Positions 55,960-64,000 of a stretch of 64,000 nucleotides of DNA are shown here, one piece after another; the first letter of the stretch is position 1, and every line of letters starts with the position of its first letter. The position numbers and the translations under genes were made by a program. Origin of the DNA: Heliocidaris erythrogramma (Eukaryota; Echinodermata; Echinoidea; Camarodonta; Echinometridae). The stretch spans positions 53,794,545-53,858,544 of the forward strand of contig CM046858.1 in assembly GCA_025617745.1 (NCBI GenBank), given 5' to 3'. The notes beneath the pieces were generated by a model that saw only the letters and a list, made by a program, of their open reading frames with translations, was not told the origin of the DNA and did not search any database.

Positions 55960-57495
55960 TTACTGTCTGAAACTTTCTCCAGAGGAAATACTCTTTGTCT
56001 CTGACTGACTATCTGAATAGCTAGAGTATGTCTCACAAAATACAGTTGGTCCCTTTTCATGGATCTGTAACTGATTTTTTTGATTGGTGATGCAAGCCAT
56101 TGGAACCTCATATGCAGATTCGCTGATCGTGCTCAGATTTTCATCTTCAACATGATCAATATTCCTAACGTTAATTCTCTCTGGAATATATTTTTCACTC
56201 CTCTTGGATTCCGATGCCCGTCTGGACAATCTTTTAAATCGGTTATGCAAAAACGAGTAGATGATTGTGGTGGAACAGATTAAGAACAACACAATTAGAA
56301 CTATTACCCCGACTACAATAAACAAAAAATTATGTTTTTCTAACTGATTTAAAAATGTCGTGCTATTACTGTCTTCCAAAAGTGTTGTCCGAATCGGAAC
56401 CGTACCTGCGACAAATAATGCATGTTTAAGATATCCATTTGAACTAATTTGCTCCATTTGAGATATTGTTGTTATCATTAGGCGTTTGCATTGATTCCAG
56501 ACCGAATCATGAATCATGATTTTCAACGTATTGTAAGCCGGTCCTCTAGAATTTGTTGCTGAGCAAGTTATGGTTATCTCTATATTTTGAGGGCTCGCAA
56601 CCATAGAACAATTGATATTTAGATTCAATTCGTTTGATCTTATGTTGCAGCCTTCCAGATACTCTTGCGGGAAACAAGTCCAGGAAAAGGAGAACACGTC
56701 TGGATATCCGGTAGCAATACATGAAACTGTAATTAAATCATTAAGATTTCGAAGGATTAATGCAGATGGCTCCACTCTGACACTTGGTGAGTGATAGACT
56801 ATGAATGGCCCAATAAGACAATGGACAGCACGATCAGGAAATACAGATTCACTTGTTACGCGACAAGTAACTTTCGTATTATGCAGGTCCGCAGTGAGAG
56901 TTAGGTCTTGGACAATGGTCCTGGACGTTCTGGTTTCCGTCATTCTTGGTTGTGGGATGCTGAAAGGCATCGGTTTCTCAAAAACAAAGCCCATGTCAAC
57001 AGCTGGCTTGCTTCTAGGTGAAGAACATCTGATTGTTATGGTATTTCCACTTTCAAAAGCCATCGGATTCTGCGGTTGGCATTTTACTTCATTCTGAGCC
57101 GAAAAGTGTTGAACGATTGTCCTCGCTCTTGGTGAAAAGTAGCATTCTGATGATGGACCTCTTGTTAGCGTGCAGCGAAAGAACTGAGTTATATCTCCGT
57201 CATTATGAACAACGACAGCTGAAGTGAAAACATGTGTACTTTTATTGAATTGCTTTACGAAATGCTTATGGTACACATCGTCAACGATGTCCCAGGACAC
57301 TGAGTCGAGAATCGGGTTGAACTTTGGGACAGAACATGTGAAGGATGCATTCTCTCCCTCACGGATGATCTGATCTGTCGGTTGTATCAGGAATACATCA
57401 TTTGAAGCAACTGCACACGTTGACGAAACAATTAGACTCTGGTGAAATGAAATAAATAACAAAATAACTGTCTTTGATCTTGATCGGTGTTTCAT
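55960..57495 (-). CDS. Membrane receptor with three Ig domains and tyrosine-containing tail
   Basis: 511 residues in a single uninterrupted exon, starting at ATG before a basic/hydrophobic signal peptide (~1-30). Three Ig-like domains follow: Ig1 ~35-130 (Cys54-Cys108, Trp68), Ig2 ~136-235 (Cys157-Cys211), Ig3 ~238-330 (Cys259-Cys311, Trp272, with the extra cysteines 274, 283 and 296). A ~55-residue stalk leads to a membrane span (~390-415), a basic stop-transfer (RFKRLSRR) and a tail of about 90 residues. The tail has YEVP (462-465), which fits a YxxP-type SH2-binding site, then ETYSSYSDS and a Ser-rich end. No classical ITIM or ITAM is seen. Recognition or adhesion with tyrosine-based signalling is the likely role, by inference. 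Distant from paralogs A-C. A partial copy lies upstream at 58265-58520. Confidence 0.85.
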   Translation of the reverse strand: MKHRSRSKTVILLFISFHQSLIVSSTCAVASNDVFLIQPTDQIIREGENASFTCSVPKFNPILDSVSWDIVDDVYHKHFVKQFNKSTHVFTSAVVVHNDGDITQFFRCTLTRGPSSECYFSPRARTIVQHFSAQNEVKCQPQNPMAFESGNTITIRCSSPRSKPAVDMGFVFEKPMPFSIPQPRMTETRTSRTIVQDLTLTADLHNTKVTCRVTSESVFPDRAVHCLIGPFIVYHSPSVRVEPSALILRNLNDLITVSCIATGYPDVFSFSWTCFPQEYLEGCNIRSNELNLNINCSMVASPQNIEITITCSATNSRGPAYNTLKIMIHDSVWNQCKRLMITTISQMEQISSNGYLKHALFVAGTVPIRTTLLEDSNSTTFLNQLEKHNFLFIVVGVIVLIVLFLICSTTIIYSFLHNRFKRLSRRASESKRSEKYIPERINVRNIDHVEDENLSTISESAYEVPMACITNQKNQLQIHEKGPTVFCETYSSYSDSQSETKSISSGESFRQ

Positions 57496-57960
57496 ATCGA
57501 GGATGTATGATTCCAGCTGAGTGTTAAAAATTAGTGATGTAGGTGTGCAAGATTAAGATATCTGTGTGTTCTTGTTCCTGGTCTACCTCCAAATATTGAA
57601 ACTCATAATTGGCGTCTGTGATCTTTGCAAAACATCTCCTAGCTCACTTTCTTTCTGTTTTATGATGGTACATGTAATCGATCACAAGAAGTGTACTTGA
57701 TAGTAACATGAACCTTTTCAAAGCAGCCCTTTGATCGAAAGTGAGAATTCTTGAATGTTGAAGTGTTGTTGGCAGAATAAATGCGCTGTCACATCATATT
57801 AAACAATGATCATTCAAGTAATGAAATATAGATATTAATGTATAAAATTCTAGTGTGTTATTAAAGTAACTAACATAAATTGTAAAGATTTCCTAGTAGT
57901 GGTAATAGTACACATTATAGGTTTGGTGAATATGCTATATGATATATGCTATGATATTGG
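57496..57960. other. Upstream region of the three-Ig gene
   Basis: AT-rich. No convincing TATA box or upstream exon seen. Confidence 0.4.
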
Positions 57961-57984
57961 TTGCTTGGAGCGGCACGGTTAAAA

Positions 57985-58092
57985 TTATTCCCCGAGGTGA
58001 GCTGGAATCTGTTCTGTGCTCCCAAAAGAAGTCGAGAAATGTGCAAAATGGGAGGGAATTGGGAGAAGGACGGAGGGAGAGAGAGAGAGAGT

Positions 58093-58131
<39 letters not shown>

Positions 58132-58700
58132 GGGGGGGAGAGAAGTTCGCGACTAAAAGGTGATAAAAAGACGAGAGATGTGCAACTTGGGAGGGAGACG
58201 GAGAAAGGCGGAAAGAGAGAGAGAGAGAGGTCTAGAGAGAAGAGAAGAGAAGTACATGTATACTTTTATTTCATTGCTGCACGAAATGCTTATGGTATAC
58301 ATCGTCAAACGATGTCCCAGGTCACCGAGTTGAGATTCGGGTCGAACTTTAATTGGGACAGAACATGTGAGGGATACATTCTCTCCCGCACGGATGATTT
58401 CATCTGTCGGTTGTATCAGGAGAACACCATTTGAAGCAACTACACACGTAGACGAAACAATTCGACTCTTGGGAAATAAAGTAAATAAAACGGCAAGTGT
58501 CTGTGATAATATATATTCATTAAAATATATGATTGGGTTAACCAATGAGAGGAAACAATTCTTAAATTGCCCAAGCGCAAGGTGATCTCGAATCTATTTT
58601 GTGCCACGGGGCGAAGTCGAGAAATGTGCAAAAAAGAGGGAATGGGGAAAAGGAGGGAGGAGGGAGTTAGATGGAGAAAGAGAGGGAGCTGGAGAAAAAT
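57985..58700. repeat. Degenerate tandem copies of a purine-rich segment
   Basis: GAAGTCGAGAAATGTGCAAAA with neighbours occurs at about 58028 and 58613. A related GACGAGAGATGTGCAACTTG phrase is at about 58172, each followed by GGGAGGGA-type sequence. Microsatellites (GA)n, (GT)n and (G)n are at 58075-58140. The segments flank the duplicated receptor fragment. Confidence 0.6.
58265..58520 (-). pseudogene. Duplicated 5' fragment of the three-Ig receptor gene
   Basis: The minus-strand frame reads RIVSSTCVVASNGVLLIQPT, then DEIIRAGENVSLTCSVP, closely matching residues ~22-57 of the 511-residue protein. It then loses frame. At DNA level the similarity runs on to about 58265 (GAAATGCTTATGGTATACAT versus GAAATGCTTATGGTACACAT in the intact gene), with a 1-bp insertion near 58307 and a 4-bp insertion near 58351. 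Nothing beyond the first Ig domain is present. Confidence 0.8.
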
Positions 58701-59255
58701 TAGAGAACTACGGGAGAATGATAGACAAAAAATAGTGCAGAAACTTCAGAAATGAAATACATAGACAAAGTGAGAGGACGGGAGAGAATAAGAAAAAATA
58801 GGGGGGAAAGTAGAGATTTAGAGAAATAGTTAGAAAACCGAAAAGGGTAAGGAAATAAAAGAAAGAGGAGGAGAAAAAGACAAACAAAATATAAATCAAA
58901 CGGTGGAGTAAAGAGGGAAAATAATATAAGGAAAAGAAAGCATTCACTTGGAAATGAAAAGTGTTGTGGTCTGGCTCAGTGGCAGATCTACATAGGGGGA
59001 AACCGACCATAGGGGGAAACAGACCCGTGCCCCCCCCCCCTCCCCCTTTGAAATCCAACTGGCATACCTTATGTACACAATCAAATAAATTTGCCCCCTT
59101 TAGTGTGTACCTTTACAGCACTGTGCCCCCTCTTTTACGAAATCCTGGATCCGCCCCTGGTCTGCCTTATTGAAATGCTGTGCAACACGTAGGACTGTCA
59201 TTTTGAGCTCAATCACCCTGTCTGCAAGTCTTTTCTTTGCTTCACCGCCGTAGAT
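58700..59255. other. Purine-rich sequence and C-rich repeat
   Basis: GA-rich to about 58930. At 58975-59165 there is a segment with GTGGCAGATCTAC, a C run (59031-59045) and GGATCCGCCCCTGGTCTGCC, resembling other C-tract repeats in the window. Confidence 0.45.
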
Positions 59256-59257
59256 CT

Positions 59258-59400
59258 GGAGGGCATTTCACGAAAGGACTTGTCAGATATTTTATCCGAC
59301 AAATTTGCTCTCAGCCAATCAGATGCAAGAATTTCAGTAGCTTATAACAGTTGTCGGATAAAATATCCGACAACTTCCTTTCATGAAACGCTCCCCTGAT
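59258..59400. mobile_element. Palindromic MITE with TTATCCGACAA arms
   Basis: The left arm GGGCATTTCACGAAAGGACT ... TTATCCGACAA and the right arm TTGTCGGATAAAATATCCGA ... TTTCATGAAACGCTCCC are imperfect complements. The loop holds CAGCCAATCAGATGCAAG. A decayed relative is at 54770-54885. Confidence 0.8.
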
Positions 59401-59793
59401 GACCCTGGGATGCCGTAAATACAATCCTTGGTAGCACATGATAAATAAACTCCCGTTGATTTTTTGAAACTCCCGTTGACCTGAGTAGAATTTGACCTTC
59501 TCTCTGCCAGGTCCTGGTTAGAGGTTTTGATATGTGGCACTCCACAGCAAGTTTAACAGTTACACACAGAGAATATTAAAGTGGTTAATGCCCAGATAGA
59601 ACTTAGGAGTTTGGTTTGACACATACCTGACATTTGAAAGACACATCTCCAACGTTTGCAAGAATTCTTTTTATCAATTGCTTAACATAATACACATTCG
59701 AAAATACCTCACACATCGAAGGACTGAAAAAATCATTCATATGTAGCCCCTCTTTGGTGCTATAGTAATCTTATTAAAAGGGGACTGACCCCT

Positions 59794-60735
59794 TTAAAGT
59801 AGATATTCAAAGAAAATCACAAATATGGCAATTAATGTATCACTAGAAACTGGGAAGCTTACAGATGGCAATCGTATAAGTTTTATGTCAACTGCGTATC
59901 TGATGATTATAAAAACAACACAAATAAAAGCTCTTCTCAGCATCTAGAATATCCGAGGATTCGCCAGAAATATAGCGATGTTTTGATGTCGTCACACTCG
60001 GGATCGATCCTGCTTAAGCAGACGACGTCCTATAATGAATGAACGTAATTGTAATGCAATTATTTATCAAATTATAAAGAGTTTGGTGTATTTAAACATG
60101 ACCTTATTTCACACCATTATAAAGGGAAAGTGAAACTGATTCTGATAGCTAACACCGTTTGATTGTAAATACACAGGAAAAGGGTCAATGATCAATGAAA
60201 TAAACCCCACTTTCAAATTGAAAAGCCCTCCGAATAATAGCAGGATGGTATTCGTTCCCTCTTGAAACGCCGAACATGCCCCGGTGCAAGCAGCTGAAAA
60301 TACAATGGCGTCTTATTTTGTTTACAAGTGACTGATTCCTTTATTTTTTTAACGCTGCATTTTTCATCAAAATAATACCATGCACGAAGTTAAGAGTGAG
60401 GCAACAGACTAACATTAAGACTGACGCTAGGGAAGGAAGAGAAATAAGTGAAGAGGAGATGACAAATTAGGCTCTGAAAAATGTGTAAGATGTTATGGGA
60501 CACCATCTGCTTAGACAGGACTGGTCCATGGTGTGTCGTCACATATCTCAGCAGCGTTCGAGGAGTTCTTCAGCTGCTATATCGGGGGCTGTATTTTACC
60601 GTTTTATAATTGATAATAATCATTACTTCAAATGTTTCCAAGCGTTGAATTTGTATAACCTTGTTTAATTTATGCCATCTATGCAATAATAAGTATTAAC
60701 CCAATATTTAAAATCATAGTAAAGTTCTACTTTAA
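59794..60735 (-). mobile_element. TTAA-flanked non-autonomous element (copy 2, inverted)
   Basis: ~934 bp between TTAA at 59794-59797 and TTAA at 60732-60735, with ends AGTAGA/TCTACT. It is the reverse complement of 38239-39169 at roughly 95% identity. A C-to-T-level scatter of differences and a few small indels are visible; no coding frame. Confidence 0.85.
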
Positions 60736-60771
60736 TTAAACTGTACATGTATATAGTATGTATATATATAG

Positions 60772-61755
60772 TGTTAGGAGTGAGTCGTTGTCCATACACA
60801 CACAGAGTGTATGCGGTACACACAACCCAAGGGCATGGGAATGTCCAGTTGGCTCAAGACAACACCTCCCTCACTCTGGACATGCACTTTTTTGGAATGT
60901 TCCACACGAATTACCCAGAGAGGTAGAAAGTTATTAAGATGGAAACATATTGTCAGTTTAATGTTCATATATTATTAGTATACTTTTGAATGATACTTCT
61001 TGATGTATTTGTATGTAATTAGTTATAATTAGATAAAATTATGTGATTGTTGAAATGACTCAAGGATCAATATATTTAATCACCTGTAATCACTCATACC
61101 CCTTTGTTACAATAATGGTATATCCGATACCAACATTAATGTTCTTTGTTGGAGCATCTTCCTCTTTCACCAAATGAAGATGGAGAGGCAACATCCAACT
61201 TCCATAAGCTCTGAATAAATTCCGTTTTCCTGCCTTTACAGGCTACAGATCATCGACCTCTAACCTCATCTCATCGCATCTCAGCACTGAGACCCTCTCT
61301 TTAATAATCATGTTTATAACATAATTTTTATAGTTAGTGTTAGTTATAGAAGTGTTAGTTATAGATTGTTATTGTACGAGTTATTACTAATGATGTAGAA
61401 CAAGTTGTTCTATTTCTTAAGTGTAGTTATGTGATCTTGAGTTACATACTTTGTATATATTATGTTTTTGATTAATTAATAATAAAGGAATTTTATATTT
61501 CCTTTACATGATTTAGTACAGTTTAGTTTATCATGTGGAGGAATTTATTGTTAGTGAGATAGGTTAGATGATTGAGTGCGTGACAGAATTAATGTTTCTA
61601 TTAATGTACATGTTTTATCTGTAGACCGATTGGTGGGGAATAGATGTAAAATAATTATAGTTTTACATCTTGTTTAGTATTTTCTTCCGCTGAGCTAGTA
61701 GTTCTGTAATTAACGATCCTCCCCCACCCGAAAAATTTCGGTGCTACACATGCAT
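60772..61755. other. Non-coding stretch, possible solo LTR
   Basis: Begins TGTTAGGAGTGAGTCG and could end at GGTGCTACA (61740-61748). It contains AATAAATTCCG near 61215 and a GAATAAATTC-to-CTACAGATC stretch reminiscent of LTR R/U5 regions. I find no clear 5-bp target duplication, so the LTR reading is weak. Confidence 0.25.
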
Positions 61756-61764
61756 TTGTTACGA

Positions 61765-61880
61765 GTAGCCTGGATTTTTGTAACAGTTAACTGCTAGGTT
61801 TACCAGATTATCAAATAAGCAAATTACAGAGAGTTCAAAATGCATGCGCCAGACTGGTCTGTAATTCCCCTCGATACTTG
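61765..61880 (+). pseudogene. L2-like LINE C-terminal scrap
   Basis: The + strand translation contains GLPDYQISKLQRVQNACARL, a segment that belongs near the C-terminus of L2-type reverse transcriptases. Here it lies before the N-terminal RT segment of the next element, so two LINE pieces are joined. Confidence 0.7.
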
Positions 61881-61884
61881 ATGA

Positions 61885-63383
61885 ACTTGATGCCCTACCT
61901 ACCCTGATCGTCAAGAAATGTCTTCCTGAGCTCATTCCCGCAACCACAGCGATAGTGAACTTAAGCCTCCAGACAGGTGTCGTCCCAGTAGAGATGAAGA
62001 AATCCATTATGACTCCACGGCTGAAAAAGGGGACTTGCCACGCCAGGTACCCTCCAGCTACCGACCAATCTCAAATATCGCATACTTATGCAAAGTAGTC
62101 GAACGGGCAGTCGTCTCCCAGGTTCAAGACCATCTCATGGAACATCACCTGTATGCTGAGACACAGTCTGCTTATCGACGGCATCATAGCGTTGAAACAG
62201 CCCTAGTCCAATTACAGAATGACATTCTCCTGTCGCTCGATAAACGGAAAGAAGCCATACTTGTTCTTCTGGATTTCTCATCTGCTTTCGATACCATCGA
62301 CCACTCCATCCTCATCGAGCGATTATCTGAACGGTTTGGATTCGCTGGCAATGATCTCAACTGGATTAACTCTATCTACATGGTCGCAGCCACGTGGTGC
62401 AGATCGGCAATTCTGTGTCTAAGCCCGTCAATGATGTCTGCGGAGTCCCTCAAGGATCAGTAATAGGACCCCTTCTCTACACGCTCTACGTTACACCAAT
62501 GCAGGACATCATCCGAGCCCACGATCTAGGTGCAATGCTCTATGCCGACGATACACAAGTCTACACCATCTTCAACAGCGCCGACCGTGACACTGCCGTT
62601 AGAAACGTGAACAAATGCCTTGGAGACATCAGAATCTGGGCTACAAGGACCAGACTCACCTTAAATGACACCAAGACAGAGGTGGTCCATTTCACGTCGA
62701 AGTTTCTGTCGAGATGTAGCCCTGACATCAAGATATGTATGGGAAGGCAAGTTATAACGACTTCTGAGGTTGTTCGCAACCTTGGAGCCATGATGGACCA
62801 ACACCTCACAATGAAGTCTCACGTAAAAAAGACCTGTCGATCAGCAATGGGGGCAATACGCAAGATAGGTCACATTCGAGATTATTTGGACCAGCGTACA
62901 ACACAAATGCTAGTTCACGCATTTTATCACCTCTAGGCTTGACACCTGCAATGCTCTTCTCGAAACCTGCCAGACGTGGAGATCAAGAAATTACAACGCA
63001 TCCAGAACATTGCAGCGAGAATCGTAACAAGGACACGCAAACATGAACATATCACACCTCTTCTTCTGCAATTACACTGGCTTCCAGTCCACCATCGCAT
63101 CCAATTTAAGATCCTGCTGATGGTGTACAAAGCTTTAAATGGTACTGCCCCGTCCTACATATCAAATATCATCAATGAATATACCCCTACCAGAAACCTT
63201 CGATCCACGGACATGAACCTCCTCCAGACTCCCAAGGTTAGGACTAAATTCTACGGGGACCGGGCTTTCAGCACCGCTGCGCTGACACTTTGGAACTCTC
63301 TTCCTTTCCAGCTCCGGGATGCACCATCTGTTCACAATTTCAAGAAATCTCTGAAGGCATACATGTTTACCTTAATGAAGTAA
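61885..63383 (+). pseudogene. L2-like LINE reverse transcriptase, frameshifted
   Basis: RT segments in order: LPTLIVKKCLPELIPATTAI and LQTGVVPVEMKKSIMTPRLK (61890-62030); after a one-base shift in a G run near 62030, SSYRPISNIAYLCKVVERAV and LVLLDFSSAFDTIDHSIL with the catalytic Asp; another shift near 62395 gives [14 protein letters not shown] and [11 protein letters not shown] stop near 62936 separates these from IQNIAARIVTRTRKHEHI and LHWLPVHHRIQFKILLMVYK to the natural end at 63383. The endonuclease is absent. The motifs and the ATT tail at 63577-63602 fit the L2 clade. Confidence 0.85.
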
Positions 63384-63602
63384 TTTTAGTTATGGTTATT
63401 GAAATGTTAAGATAATTTCTGAATACATCTATCATGTTCTAATTATTGTCATTACATTAATTTCAATTCTGATATCACTTTATGATTATTGTACCTTAAG
63501 TTGATATGTTTATAAATTATGTTTACTTTGTTAAGGGCAAAGAGACAATTTTGTATTTTGCGCTATATAAGCATCTTATTATTATTATTATTATTATTAT
63601 TA
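63384..63602 (+). repeat. L2-like 3' UTR and (ATT)n tail
   Basis: Ends TTTTGCGCTATATAAGCATC followed by about eight ATT units, a characteristic L2-type LINE terminus. Confidence 0.8.
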
Positions 63603-63614
63603 CTCCCATTGTAG

Positions 63615-63955
63615 TCAATACGCGACCTACACTGGCTACCTGTAAGACAAAGAATCATTTTTAAAACTCTTTTAATAACTTATAGGGCGATTCATGGTAT
63701 GGCACCGGTATACATTCAGGAACTTGTTGAATTGAAATTCTCGTCTAAATCAAATTCTTACCGTTTGCGAAGTTCTTTCGTGTACGCTGCTCCGAAACTG
63801 TTCCAGCTTTTGTTCGTCAAACACAAACTTTGGATCAGTTCAAGATGCTAATTACGGTAGTAATTGTTATTCATGTATAATGATGGTGCTGTAATGCGCA
63901 GCAGAGTATATTGATATAGTGGTTGGGCAATATAAATGTCCTATATTATTATTAT
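63615..63955 (+). pseudogene. Second L2-like LINE 3' fragment
   Basis: An open frame at 63615-63851 (78 codons) reads SIRDLHWLPVRQRIIFKTLL, ITYRAIHGMAPVYIQELVEL and SYRLRSSFVYAAPKLF, the RT C-terminus. A short UTR ending ATATTATTATTATT follows. It abuts the ATT tail of the previous element, suggesting insertion into that tail. Confidence 0.8.
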
Positions 63956-64000
63956 TCCATAAAGAAATGTGAGAAAATTACAATGCCCCGACCGGGATTC
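63951..64000 (-). mobile_element. tRNA-like SINE (family T, copy 4), cut by the window end
   Basis: AAAGAAATGTGAGAAAATTA followed by CAATGCCCCGACCGGGATTC is the reverse complement of the 3' half of copies 1-3. The rest lies beyond the window. Confidence 0.8.

Noticed and set aside
60772..61755. Solo LTR
   Set aside because: TG start and an AATAAA-like site are present, but no flanking 5-bp duplication, no second LTR and no primer-binding site; kept only as a low-confidence note.

Overview
This window is nuclear DNA of a repeat-rich animal, not a prokaryote or organelle. It carries non-LTR retrotransposon reverse transcriptases of several clades, tRNA-derived SINEs, a tRNA gene with a pol III terminator, many short inverted-repeat DNA transposons, minisatellites and genes for membrane proteins with immunoglobulin domains. 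The AT-rich base composition, the frequent TACATGTA words and the mix of CR1/L2-like and L1/Tx1-like LINEs suggest a marine invertebrate, most likely a deuterostome such as an echinoderm. That assignment is inference.

Only about 4.5 kb looks like host protein-coding sequence, and all of it is on the minus strand. Two paralogous type-I membrane proteins lie 73 bp apart (6198-7208 and 7282-8154). A third paralog lies 44 kb away at 52168-53234 and is broken by a 2-bp frameshift. A separate receptor with three Ig domains and a tyrosine-containing tail is at 55960-57495, and a frameshifted duplicate of its 5' end is at 58265-58520. All four read as uninterrupted single exons, which is unusual for Ig-superfamily genes. 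The three paralogs share an Ig V-like domain without the usual B-strand cysteine, a Pro-Pro-Gly linker, and a second domain with six conserved cysteines. They look like a small, lineage-specific surface-receptor family.

The rest is a mosaic of mobile DNA. LINE fragments lie at 10.6-11.4, 14.9-15.3, 17.6-18.5, 21.9-22.3, 28.7-30.0 and 61.8-63.9 kb. A nearly intact CR1-like LINE is at 47.9-51.1 kb, with one in-frame stop in its main ORF. SINEs with pol III A/B boxes are scattered, including four copies of one tRNA-like family. Inverted-repeat elements include TA-flanked mariner-like pieces, hAT-like pieces with 8-bp duplications, TTAA-flanked elements, and a compound palindrome of about 800 bp present in two copies that carries two head-to-head tRNA-like units. 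A 26-bp minisatellite occurs at 12.05-13.3 kb and, inverted, at 36.2-37.0 kb. A ~223-bp tandem array at 27.6-30.1 kb is split by an L1/Tx1-like insertion. Several nested insertions (SINE in satellite, LINE in tandem array, palindrome inside a TTAA-flanked element) give a partial order of events.
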